Assembly (NCBI RefSeq): GCF_001665785.1
Contig: NZ_LZSO01000028.1
Coordinates: 179,301-243,300 of the forward strand
Origin: Mycolicibacterium peregrinum
GTDB lineage: Bacteria > Actinomycetota > Actinomycetes > Mycobacteriales > Mycobacteriaceae
Direction: 5' to 3'
DNA: 64,000 nt
Shown: in pieces, positions 29,101-35,602 of the stretch
Position numbering within the stretch: position 1 is the stretch's first letter
Layout of the letters: each line of letters starts with the position of its first letter
Program-made: the position numbers and the translations under genes
The notes under the pieces: generated by a model
Database searches by the model: none
Told to the model about the DNA's origin: nothing
The model's input: only the letters and a program-made list of their open reading frames with translations

Positions 29101-30278
29101 TTGCCCGTGTAGATCGGGTTCATGTCGCGGGTCTGCGGGGACAGCGTGATGCCGCGTTCGTCGACCTCGGCACGCACCGCGGTGAAGAATTCGGACGGCA
29201 GGGCGCACACGAACTTCGGCCAGACGTACCGCGCGTTCCAGTCTCGGTGGATCTGCGTGACCCATTTGTTGGGCGGGGTGTAGTCAGTGCCCACGGGCAG
29301 GAGGACGTTGCGGGTCAACGCAACTCGTTTGAGTTTGGTGAACAGCGCGTAAGTGGATTCTTCCGCCTCTGCCAGCGAGGCCGAGGAGTCCATCCACCAT
29401 CCGGCCGAATAGTGCGCGGGCATGTAGTGGGTGAGCAGCCCGCGGCCCGATGGTGCGATCCACTCGAACTCGCTCGCGAACTGCATGCGCTCGGGGTCGC
29501 CGTCGTTCTGCATCGGCCCCCACTGGTGGTGCGGTCCGCGGGCCCACGAACTGGACGTCAGGCCGACGTCGGCCGCCATCCCGGGAAACTGCGGATCGTG
29601 GCCGAACACGTCGAGCTGCCATGCCGTGGCCGGATTCGCGCCGAGCACATCACGTTGAAAACCCATGCCCGACACGAAGTTCCGGATCGCCGTCTCCGGG
29701 CTGGTGAGATTGGTGTTGGGCTCGTTGTACGTACCGCCCATGATCTCGACGCGCCCTTCGGCGATGAAGCGGCGCAGATCGTCCCGGTCTTCAGGCCGGG
29801 CATCCCAGTAGGGCTTGAGATAGTCCACCTCGGCCAGGACGAACTTGTACTCCGGAACCCGGCGCGCCATTTCCAGGTGTGCGTGCACCAGATCGAAGCC
29901 GTTGGTCTGCCGGCACTGGCCGGGCGGATCCTCCGTCCACACGCTGGTGTAGGCGGCCTGCGTGTTCCACCAGACTGGGTCGTAGTGGAAATGGCTGATC
30001 ATGTACATCGTCCAGCCGGGTTCGGCGACGGTGAAGTCGAAGTCGATCGAGCCCACCCGGGCGCGCCGGACTTCCCCGGGTACGCCCCGCTCGACGTCCA
30101 CCGGGACCTCGACGGCGCCGTCTCCGGCCGCCGCGATGGCCTCACCGGTCAGCCCGTCCCCGCTGACCCGCACCGGCGTCGGCTCGGTGCAGGCCTCGTA
30201 TCGCACCCGAACCAGCTGCCGGGCGGCATCCTCCGGCCCGGCGAACAGCTCCGTCGTCTCCACTGACAGGACGCGCAT
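26109..30278 (-). CDS. Glycoside hydrolase family 38 alpha-mannosidase
   Basis: This 1389-residue protein removes alpha-mannose from glycans or glycoconjugates. The GH38 catalytic domain starts near residue 90 with SHFHYDPVWW (zinc-binding His and Asp, residues 96-104) and carries the nucleophile Asp223 in WQLDVFGHDPQFPG, followed by the long beta-sandwich C-terminal half. The extreme C terminus holds a NEW3-like domain of the type found in bacterial glycosidases (ALIRVGCAGRLVYSP at the end). No signal peptide is visible, so it should act in the cytoplasm. It corresponds to Rv0648 and sits between an EEP hydrolase gene 18 bases upstream and the parvulin-like and ROK kinase genes downstream. 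Confidence 0.92.
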   Translation of the reverse strand: MRVLSVETTELFAGPEDAARQLVRVRYEACTEPTPVRVSGDGLTGEAIAAAGDGAVEVPVDVERGVPGEVRRARVGSIDFDFTVAEPGWTMYMISHFHYDPVWWNTQAAYTSVWTEDPPGQCRQTNGFDLVHAHLEMARRVPEYKFVLAEVDYLKPYWDARPEDRDDLRRFIAEGRVEIMGGTYNEPNTNLTSPETAIRNFVSGMGFQRDVLGANPATAWQLDVFGHDPQFPGMAADVGLTSSSWARGPHHQWGPMQNDGDPERMQFASEFEWIAPSGRGLLTHYMPAHYSAGWWMDSSASLAEAEESTYALFTKLKRVALTRNVLLPVGTDYTPPNKWVTQIHRDWNARYVWPKFVCALPSEFFTAVRAEVDERGITLSPQTRDMNPIYTGKDVSYIDTKQANRAAEDAVLDAERFAVFAGLLGGADYPQAAMAKAWVQLAYGAHHDAITGSESDQVYLDLLTSWRDAWELGVTARDNALRLLSDAVAGFGGQERSDPGIGAVVVWNAVAHNRTDIVTVHLEEPFQGRVLDCDGNEVPVLVEHDGITVSWLARDVPSLGWRSYRFTAGTAHGWEPVAGDSIANDRYRLRVDAARGGGVCSLLDDGRELIADGGVGNELAVYEEYSAHPEAGEGPWHLLPTGPVVCSSAAPAEDVQCYRSTLGQRVIVRGRIGELLRYTQIITLWSGVHRVDCRTVIDEFVGADRLVRLRWPCPVPGALPVSEVGDAVIGRGFGLLHEPSTHHAVDAAQHPWTLDNPAYGWFGLSSAARVRIGSDVRAVSVAEVVAPDDGTDARDLMVALVRAGVTATCSAAYKPRYGDLTVDSNLPDTRFTLGGPDENPFTAAVLAEADIAYSDEFKRQIDATGSARVWVPAVAPLPEQWVPGADLRGVRSLPVLILAGDLDAVVEDLGDAEIVVTQQAAAAAQPFEARTVALLNRGVPSFAIEPDGTLHTSLMRSCTGWPSGTWIDPPRRTAPDGSNFQLQHWTHTFDYALVTGAGDWRAAGVAASAAEFSRPLQPVVVDSDAGGGLPAWGSLLEIEPAGSVQLGALKATGNPLASGSVRNTDPADGVTARLVEITGSAAEVTIRSGLRAVSAAANLNLLEEPEPQQPSHLSLHGYQIATVSTQFNLPKVLRGEHQRLAPEAEAAQPLYARYWLHNRGPAPLGGLPAVAYLHPESVAGQPDTEVVVRLTAASDCTDAALHGRVRLYGPPGWDVQPAELPYVLPPGEHLETDVVLSIPPGAEAGLYPVRAELTVTGSGSDALPPSWRQVVEDVCIVTIGEPGAYVLKLVSEPQAVDVKAGEAAPLSMTIGTDAVTGLNAEAHLISPWGTWEWMGPAAAGIEVPAAGTAEVVFDVTPPSWVEPGEWWALIRVGCAGRLVYSPAVKVTVR

Positions 30279-30296
30279 CTGAAAAACCCTACGACT

Positions 30297-31049
30297 TCAA
30301 CGCTCCGAAATGTCGACGACCAACGCCCGATGATCCGAAATCGGTAGGTGCGGCGCCATGCAGGCAGTGGCGAACAGTGTCGGGTCGTCGGTGAGGATGT
30401 GGTCGAGCTGCGTCGTCGGCGTGTCGGCGGGAAACGTCGGGGCCTCCCCGAGTTGACGCCAGTGCGCCGGCGCGCCTGAGTTCAGATCTCCCATCAGCAG
30501 CCTCGGCGCCGGGAAGCCGCTCAGATCCCGCACCAGATGCCGCAGTTGCACGCGGTTCCATCCCGGTACGAACGACAGGTGGGTGTTGGCCACCGTGAGC
30601 GCGCCGAGTGGGGTGTCGATGCGCGCGACCATCGCGGCCCGGGGTTCTTCGTGCACGATCCGGAACCGGCGGATGCCCGAGACGTACATCGGGAACCGGA
30701 CCGGTATCCGGGGAAGCCGCAACACCTGCCAGTTCTCGACCGGGTACCGGGTGAGCAGGGCGATGCCGTAAGCGGCGGTGCCGGGTTGTTCGCGGCCGGT
30801 CGCAGCCATCCAGGTGGCACCCGGGGTCCCGGAGATCGCGGCGACGAAGCGATGGTGCACGGCGTTCATCGCCCGGGCCGCCACGGCGGTCAGATCTGCC
30901 TTGCCCGAGCGCGGCTGATCCAGGTCGACTTCCTGCAACGCGAGGATGTCGGCGTCGAGTTCGGCCACCGCGGCGGCAAGTCTGCCGAGGTCGACGTCGC
31001 CATCGTGGACACTGCGTCCGTGCAGGATGTTGAAAGTGGCCAGCCGCAT
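30297..31049 (-). CDS. Endonuclease/exonuclease/phosphatase family hydrolase
   Basis: The 250-residue product has all EEP-fold landmarks: FNILHG near the N terminus, LALQEVD (metal-binding Glu), NTHLS, GDLNSG (Asp and Asn) and SDHRALVVD at the C terminus (catalytic His). Members of this family cleave phosphodiesters in nucleic acids, lipids or inositol phosphates; the substrate cannot be told from sequence. No signal peptide is present. It begins the minus-strand unit EEP-mannosidase-parvulin-like-ROK, with 18 bases to the mannosidase start, and is divergent from the nucleotidyltransferase gene at 31115. Confidence 0.85.
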   Translation of the reverse strand: MRLATFNILHGRSVHDGDVDLGRLAAAVAELDADILALQEVDLDQPRSGKADLTAVAARAMNAVHHRFVAAISGTPGATWMAATGREQPGTAAYGIALLTRYPVENWQVLRLPRIPVRFPMYVSGIRRFRIVHEEPRAAMVARIDTPLGALTVANTHLSFVPGWNRVQLRHLVRDLSGFPAPRLLMGDLNSGAPAHWRQLGEAPTFPADTPTTQLDHILTDDPTLFATACMAPHLPISDHRALVVDISER

Positions 31050-31114
31050 GGGTACTCAGTACCCACTCTGCATCGGCTCCACCATCGCGATGCCCGACCG
31101 ACCCGGGATGGCAC

Positions 31115-31663
31115 ATGCTCGACCGCAACGACGACCTGCGTGACGCACTGAAGCGCGCCGCTGCGGCTTTCAAGGCGCACGGGCCGCACTTCGCGCTCGG
31201 CGGCAGCTATGCGCTCTGGGCGTACGGCGCGCCCGAGCCGGTTCACGACGTCGATTTCGTGGTGGCCGAGGCCGATGCCGAGGCGGCCGAGGTCGCGTTG
31301 CGTAAGGCCGGCTTCCAGATCGTGCATGTGCCCGAGGACTGGTTGTTCAAGGCCTATCCCGACGACGACGTGCTGGTCGACGTGCTCTACCAGCTCAACG
31401 GGGTATCGGTCGATGCGGCGACGCTGGCTTCCGCGGAGGTGTTGGACGTACTCGCGGTCCGGATGCCGGTGCTGCCGCCCACGCTGGTGGTGTCGGAGAA
31501 GCTGCGGTCGCTCAACGAACACCATTGCGACTTCGCCCCGTTGCTACCGGCCGCCCGTGCGGTGCGCGAGCAGGTCGACTGGGATGCGGTGCGCGCCGCG
31601 ACCGCAGACAATGACTTCGCTGCCGCGTTCCTGATGCTGCTCAGCCGTCTCGGGATCACCTGA
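31115..31663 (+). CDS. Nucleotidyltransferase-fold protein
   Basis: The 182-residue protein shows a minimal nucleotidyltransferase signature: LGGSYALWAYGAPEPVHDVDFVV, where GGS and the Asp-x-Asp of DVDF match the nucleotide- and metal-binding motifs, and a later acidic segment (DDDVLVDVLY) can supply the third carboxylate. Similar small proteins include aminoglycoside nucleotidyltransferases, AbiEii-type toxins and MenT toxins, but I cannot assign it to any of these. No antitoxin-like partner is adjacent; upstream is the divergent EEP gene, downstream the convergent WYL regulator, whose end overlaps it by 8 bases. Confidence 0.75.
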   Translation: MLDRNDDLRDALKRAAAAFKAHGPHFALGGSYALWAYGAPEPVHDVDFVVAEADAEAAEVALRKAGFQIVHVPEDWLFKAYPDDDVLVDVLYQLNGVSVDAATLASAEVLDVLAVRMPVLPPTLVVSEKLRSLNEHHCDFAPLLPAARAVREQVDWDAVRAATADNDFAAAFLMLLSRLGIT

Positions 31664-32630
31664 CCTTGCCGCGCGCAGCCAGGTGCAGGCGGTCGGCCAC
31701 GACGCGCACGGCGGCGGCCACCTCGAGCGGCTCGAGCACCTCGAAGTCGTGGCCGACGGTGGCGAAATAGAGCACCATGCGCTCAGGGTCGTCGGCGCCG
31801 GTGGTAACGATGCAGGCTTCGGGTCCGTCCGCTTCGACCGTGGCCGATGCCGGTGGAAACTTCTGTGCCACAACCTCTTGCGGAGCGTGATAGCGCACTC
31901 GCGCCCGGTAGCGGTAGGGCGAGGAGCTGATCGACCGGCGCACGTAGTCGGCTGCGTCGGGGGCCTCGCGCGGGATGAAGGTGGTCCCCCTCGCGGCCAC
32001 CGTGGACATCCGGTCCAACCGCAGGCTGCGCCAGTCCTCACGGTCACGGTCGTAGGCCATCAGGTACCAGCGACGGCCGGTGGTCACCAGCTGATAGGGC
32101 TCGAGCCGCCGTTGGGTGTGGTTGCCGCGGATGTCGGTGTAGTCGGTGCTGACGTGTTCGCGATCGCGGCAGGCTCGGGCCAGGGTCATCAGCACCTCGG
32201 GATCCACCGGCGAATCTGAGGAGTTGGGCGCCAGCGTGACGGTCGCGTCGTGCACCGCCGACACCTGCGAACGCAACCGCGCGGGCATCACCTGGTCGAG
32301 TTTGGATAACGCCCGCAGGGCGGATTCGCCGACGCCGGCGACACTTCCGCCGGCCGCCAGCCGCAGGCAGACAGCCATCGCGACAGCCTCGTCGGGATCG
32401 AGCAGCAGCGGCGGCAATGCCGCACCTGCGCCGAGTTGGTAGCCACCGCCCTGCCCCTTGCTCGCCTGGACGGGGTACCCGAGTTCGCGCAACCGCTCGA
32501 TGTCACGACGGACGCTGCGGGTGGTGACACCGAGCCGCTCGGCCAGTTCCTCACCCGTCCAGGTCCGGCGCGACTGCAACAGCCCGAGGAGTTGCAGTAC
32601 GCGGCCGGTGGTTTCGCTGCTCACGGCCAT
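31656..32630 (-). CDS. YafY-type WYL-domain transcriptional regulator
   Basis: I use the ATG at 32630 (MAVSSETTG). The 324-residue product has an N-terminal HTH (about residues 8-60, LLGLLQSRRTWTGEELAERLGVTTRSVRRDIERLRELGYPV) followed by GGGYQLG, then a WYL domain (RRWYLMAYDRDREDWRSLRLDRM) and a C-terminal WCX-like extension. WYL domains are ligand-sensing and often respond to nucleic acids or small metabolites. The gene is divergent from two DinB-family genes, with a perfect TAGGAC/GTCCTA palindrome between them, so it most likely represses or activates those genes and itself. Confidence 0.9.
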   Translation of the reverse strand: MAVSSETTGRVLQLLGLLQSRRTWTGEELAERLGVTTRSVRRDIERLRELGYPVQASKGQGGGYQLGAGAALPPLLLDPDEAVAMAVCLRLAAGGSVAGVGESALRALSKLDQVMPARLRSQVSAVHDATVTLAPNSSDSPVDPEVLMTLARACRDREHVSTDYTDIRGNHTQRRLEPYQLVTTGRRWYLMAYDRDREDWRSLRLDRMSTVAARGTTFIPREAPDAADYVRRSISSSPYRYRARVRYHAPQEVVAQKFPPASATVEADGPEACIVTTGADDPERMVLYFATVGHDFEVLEPLEVAAAVRVVADRLHLAARGKVR

Positions 32631-32651
32631 GCAAGAAGCCTCCCGCACCTT

Positions 32652-32670
32652 TAGGACCAAATCTGTCCTA
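32652..32670. promoter_or_regulatory. Candidate operator of the WYL regulator
   Basis: A perfect palindrome, TAGGAC, 7 bases, GTCCTA, is centred between the regulator start (32630) and the first DinB start (32692), a place that covers both promoters. No other dyad of similar quality is in this 61-base gap. Confidence 0.6.
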
Positions 32671-32691
32671 TATGAGTGTCACAGTAGTCCC

Positions 32692-33216
32692 ATGTGGACA
32701 AACCTTCTGGCCGACCAACTGGACTTCCACTGGACGAATCAACTGAGGCCGCGACTGGACGGCCTCACCGACGACGAGTACTTCTGGGCGCCCGTGCCCG
32801 ACTGCTGGACGGTTCACCCCGACGGCGCCATCGACTTCAGTTATCCACCGCCACAACCGGAGCCGTTCACCACGATCGCCTGGCGACTGGCCCACGTGAT
32901 CGTCGGCGTGTTCGCGATGCGCAACCACTCGCACTTCGGCGGGCCGCCGGCGGACTACGAGTCGTGGCCATACGCCACCGACGCGGCCACGGCCCTGCAC
33001 CAACTCGACGACGCGTACCGAAATTGGATCGACGGGGTCAGGTCGCTGAGCGAAGATGACCTGCAACGTCCATGCGGTCCCGCCGAGGGACCCTACGGTA
33101 ATGAGCCGATGGCCGTGCTGGTACTGCACATCAATCGGGAAGCGATCCACCACGGCGCCGAAATCGCCTGTATCCGAGATCTTTACGCTCACTCAACCCA
33201 CAACAAGGAGAACTGA
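32692..33216 (+). CDS. DinB-like domain protein 1
   Basis: The ATG at 32692 gives a 174-residue protein of the DinB four-helix fold: MWTNLLADQLDFHWTNQLRPRLDGL at the start, a conserved His in the second helix (WRLAHVIVGVFAMRNH) and HINREAIHHGAEIACIRDLY near the end; these His residues correspond to the metal site of DinB proteins. Actinobacterial DinB proteins include mycothiol-dependent transferases and isomerases, though many are uncharacterised. It is followed after 3 bases by a second DinB gene and faces the WYL regulator, so the two form a small regulated operon. Confidence 0.85.
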   Translation: MWTNLLADQLDFHWTNQLRPRLDGLTDDEYFWAPVPDCWTVHPDGAIDFSYPPPQPEPFTTIAWRLAHVIVGVFAMRNHSHFGGPPADYESWPYATDAATALHQLDDAYRNWIDGVRSLSEDDLQRPCGPAEGPYGNEPMAVLVLHINREAIHHGAEIACIRDLYAHSTHNKEN

Positions 33217-33219
33217 ACC

Positions 33220-33822
33220 ATGCCAGGAATGCCGCCTCCCGCCGCCGACGAACGTCAGACCCTGATCGGGTTTCTCGCCTTCCAGCAGAACGCCTTCCTC
33301 GCCGTGGCGCACGGACTGACCGACGAGCAGGCACGGTCCACGCCGTCGGTGAGCGCGCTGTCGGTCGGCGGCCTGATCAAGCACGTCACCGAGGTGCAGA
33401 AGAGCTGGACCGCCCGCGCCGAGCACGGACCGCAGTTCCCACCGGCCGATCCCCGTCCGTTCGCCGAACAGGCCGCCGAGTACGCCGACATGCACGTGAT
33501 GCGCGAGGACGAAACCCTGGCCGGCCTGCTCGACGCGTTCAAGGCCCAGAACGCCGAGACGCTGCGGGTGTTCACCGAGCGGGAACTCGACACCGCCGTG
33601 CCGGTGCCCCACGACGTGCCGTGGTTCCCACAGGACGTCGACAACTGGTCGGTGCGGTGGGTGGTCATGCATCTGATCGAGGAACTCAGCCGCCACGCCG
33701 GGCATGCCGACATCATCCGCGAATCGATCGACCGCGCAACGATGTACGAGTTGCTGGCCGCCGAGGAGCAGTGGCCGGAGACCGAGTGGATCAAGCGCTG
33801 GCGGCCCGCCGCCACCGTCTGA
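33220..33822 (+). CDS. DinB-family (DUF664-like) protein 2
   Basis: This 200-residue protein belongs to the DinB superfamily, DUF664 branch: LIGFLAFQQNAFLAVAHGLTDEQARSTPSVSALSVGGLIKHVTEVQKSW with the first metal His, and VVMHLIEELSRHAGHADIIRESIDR with two more. Proteins of this branch are candidate thiol-dependent (mycothiol) transferases. ATG is preceded by AAGGAG, 8 bases upstream. The stop codon lies in the first copy of a 25-bp tandem repeat. It is convergent with the TetR gene at 33869 and co-transcribed with the other DinB gene. Confidence 0.87.
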   Translation: MPGMPPPAADERQTLIGFLAFQQNAFLAVAHGLTDEQARSTPSVSALSVGGLIKHVTEVQKSWTARAEHGPQFPPADPRPFAEQAAEYADMHVMREDETLAGLLDAFKAQNAETLRVFTERELDTAVPVPHDVPWFPQDVDNWSVRWVVMHLIEELSRHAGHADIIRESIDRATMYELLAAEEQWPETEWIKRWRPAATV

Positions 33823-33864
33823 TCGGCGGCCCGCCGCCACCGTCCGATCGGCGGCCCGCCGCCG
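33801..33864. repeat. 25-bp tandem repeat, 2.6 copies
   Basis: The unit begins GCGGCCCGCCGCCACCGTC and ends TGATCG or CGATCG. Copies start at 33801, 33826 and 33851, the last one incomplete; copies 1 and 2 differ at one base. The first copy encodes the last codons and stop of the second DinB gene, so the extra copies are a duplication of a gene's 3' end into the space before the convergent TetR gene. Each unit contains a GGCGGC..GCCGCC self-complementary core that may act as a hairpin. Confidence 0.9.
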
Positions 33865-33868
33865 AAAA

Positions 33869-34477
33869 CTAGCGTCCCAGCACCAACCGGAGCGCGTAAT
33901 CCACCACGATGTCAAGGTCGTGGCCCAGATTGCCGCTCAGCCACTGCTGGGCGAGCTCGGCCATCGCACCGGTGTACATGGCCGCGCCGATCTGGGCGGC
34001 CACCGGATCGGAACCCGGGCGCAGCCGGCCGCCCTCGGACAGCACGGCCTCGCGTAACAGGTCCTGAGTCGCCGTACGGCGGGCGGCCAGTACCGCGTTG
34101 GCCCTGGCGTCGGTGAACAGGATCCGTCCCCGGCGCGGGTCGGCCGAGCTGAATCCCAGCACCGCGGCGATCCCGGCGCGGGTCCTGGCCCTCAGCGAAT
34201 CGGCGGCTCTGGCCGTCGCCGCTTCGACGTCGACCGCCAGGGCAGCGCTGACTTCGTCGTACACCGCACCGAGCAGATCGTCGGTATCGGCGAAGCTCTC
34301 GTAGAAGTAGCGGGTGTTGAGGCCGCATTCGCGGCAGACCGAGCGTACCGAGACTGCGGCCTCTCCCCCGTCGCCGAACAGCCGGAACGCCGCGTCCACC
34401 AGCAGGGCGCGGCGTTCGGCCCGGCGGTCGGTCAGCGGCACACCGGCCCAGCGGGTCGGGCTGGTTGCTCCGGTCAT
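33869..34477 (-). CDS. TetR-family transcriptional regulator
   Basis: The 202-residue product has a typical TetR N-terminal DNA-binding domain (about residues 18-65: RRALLVDAAFRLFGDGGEAAVSVRSVCRECGLNTRYFYESFADTDDLLGAV) and a variable helical ligand domain. Two unusual Cys residues lie in the recognition region (CRECG), a possible redox-sensitive feature. It is divergent from the MpaB-type gene at 34555 and a 22-bp near-palindrome sits between them, so it probably represses both. The ligand is unknown. Confidence 0.88.
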   Translation of the reverse strand: MTGATSPTRWAGVPLTDRRAERRALLVDAAFRLFGDGGEAAVSVRSVCRECGLNTRYFYESFADTDDLLGAVYDEVSAALAVDVEAATARAADSLRARTRAGIAAVLGFSSADPRRGRILFTDARANAVLAARRTATQDLLREAVLSEGGRLRPGSDPVAAQIGAAMYTGAMAELAQQWLSGNLGHDLDIVVDYALRLVLGR

Positions 34478-34519
34478 TCCTTCAGATTAGATCTGGTCAC
34501 ACCCGTACCCAAAATGTAT

Positions 34520-34541
34520 TCTGGCTACAGACGTAACCAGA
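34520..34541. promoter_or_regulatory. Candidate TetR operator
   Basis: TCTGGCTAC, 4 bases, GTAACCAGA forms a dyad with 8 of 9 matching positions per arm, 14 bases before the MpaB-type gene. A further half-site TCTGGTCAC occurs at about 34491-34499, nearer the regulator start. Repeated half-sites in the divergent region strongly suggest the TetR binding region. Confidence 0.6.
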
Positions 34542-34554
34542 AAGGGGTCCCGCG

Positions 34555-35550
34555 GTGGACATGCCACACCAAATCCTCGAGCAGATGCTGCAGCGGAAGT
34601 TCGACACGGACATTCGTCAGCACTACTTCCGTGGCATGGAGTTCGCCGGACCGGCCGGCGATCCGGGATGGTTCGGCCCGGGCAGCGCCGTCTGGCACGT
34701 CCACTCTCACACCGAGGCGCTCATCTTCGGCCTGCAGTGCGCGGCGTACATGGAACGCCTCGATCCCTCGATCTACTGGATGGGCATGCACCACTCGCGG
34801 CTGGTCAAGCGCGACGAGAACGGCACCGCCATCCCCGTCATCGATCCGCAGGGCGCGGCCGTGCGCCTCGGGCATTCGATCGCGTTCTTCATCGGCACCG
34901 CCTACGGCAACACCGAGACGGCCGAGCGGGTGGCCAAGACCGTGCGCGCCATGCACCACACCATCAAGGGGACCCGTCCCGACGGCGCGGTCTACGACGC
35001 CGACGATCCGGACTGGCTGCGCTGGAACTACGCGACCGTGGTGTGGGGACTGGCCACCGCGCACGAGATCTACCATCCGAACCCGTTGCGCGGTAAGAAA
35101 CTCGACCGCTACTACGGCGAGTTCATCCGCGTCGGGCACGCCCTGGGCGGCACCGACCTACCCGAAACCAAGGCCGAGACACTGGAGTGCCTGCACTCCT
35201 ATCTGCCCAGGCTGGCGCTGACCCACGGCGCGGCCATGGCCACCGGCCCCAATCTGCCGATGCCGCAGAGCGCGGTGGACTGGGCGATCCGCGACACCAT
35301 GCCGAAGTGGGCCAAGCAGCTGATCGGACACACCGATCCGAATCCGATCGAGCGGGCCGCCCGCCGCGCCATGGTGTGGTCGATCATCAACGGGCTGCAC
35401 ACCGCGGCGGGCAACACCCTGGAGTTCCGGGCGGCCCAGAAGCGCGTCGCGCACGGCACCACCACCCCGCACACCGAGCCCACCTATGTGCCCGGAACCG
35501 ACCCGATCCTGAGCCGTGACGAGGTCGAGGAAAGTTTCGCGTCAGTGTGA
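34555..35550 (+). CDS. MpaB-type oxygenase (DUF2236 family)
   Basis: The GTG at 34555, preceded by AAAGGGG, starts a 331-residue protein of the oxygenase-MpaB/latex-clearing-protein-like family: GSAVWHVHSHTEALIFGLQCA near the start, the central segment RLGHSIAFFIGTAYGNTETAERVAKTVRAMHHTIKG with conserved Arg and His residues, DPDWLRWNYATVVWGLATAHE, and MPKWAKQLIG later. Some family members are heme-dependent oxygenases; most mycobacterial copies are uncharacterised. The divergent TetR gene probably controls it. It lies 52 bases before the UbiB-like gene. Confidence 0.87.
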   Translation: MDMPHQILEQMLQRKFDTDIRQHYFRGMEFAGPAGDPGWFGPGSAVWHVHSHTEALIFGLQCAAYMERLDPSIYWMGMHHSRLVKRDENGTAIPVIDPQGAAVRLGHSIAFFIGTAYGNTETAERVAKTVRAMHHTIKGTRPDGAVYDADDPDWLRWNYATVVWGLATAHEIYHPNPLRGKKLDRYYGEFIRVGHALGGTDLPETKAETLECLHSYLPRLALTHGAAMATGPNLPMPQSAVDWAIRDTMPKWAKQLIGHTDPNPIERAARRAMVWSIINGLHTAAGNTLEFRAAQKRVAHGTTTPHTEPTYVPGTDPILSRDEVEESFASV

Positions 35551-35602
35551 CTCACGGCACAGATGTTTTTGGCCGCACCGTGGCCTTTGAGACACTGCAG
35601 CT

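Noticed and set aside
28563..30266. Plus-strand 567-codon frame in the alpha-mannosidase gene
   Set aside because: Shadow of the GH38 gene, which has clear catalytic motifs; the antisense product shows none.
33801..33864. CRISPR or attachment site
   Set aside because: Only 2.6 contiguous units with no integrase or cas gene nearby; a simple tandem duplication.
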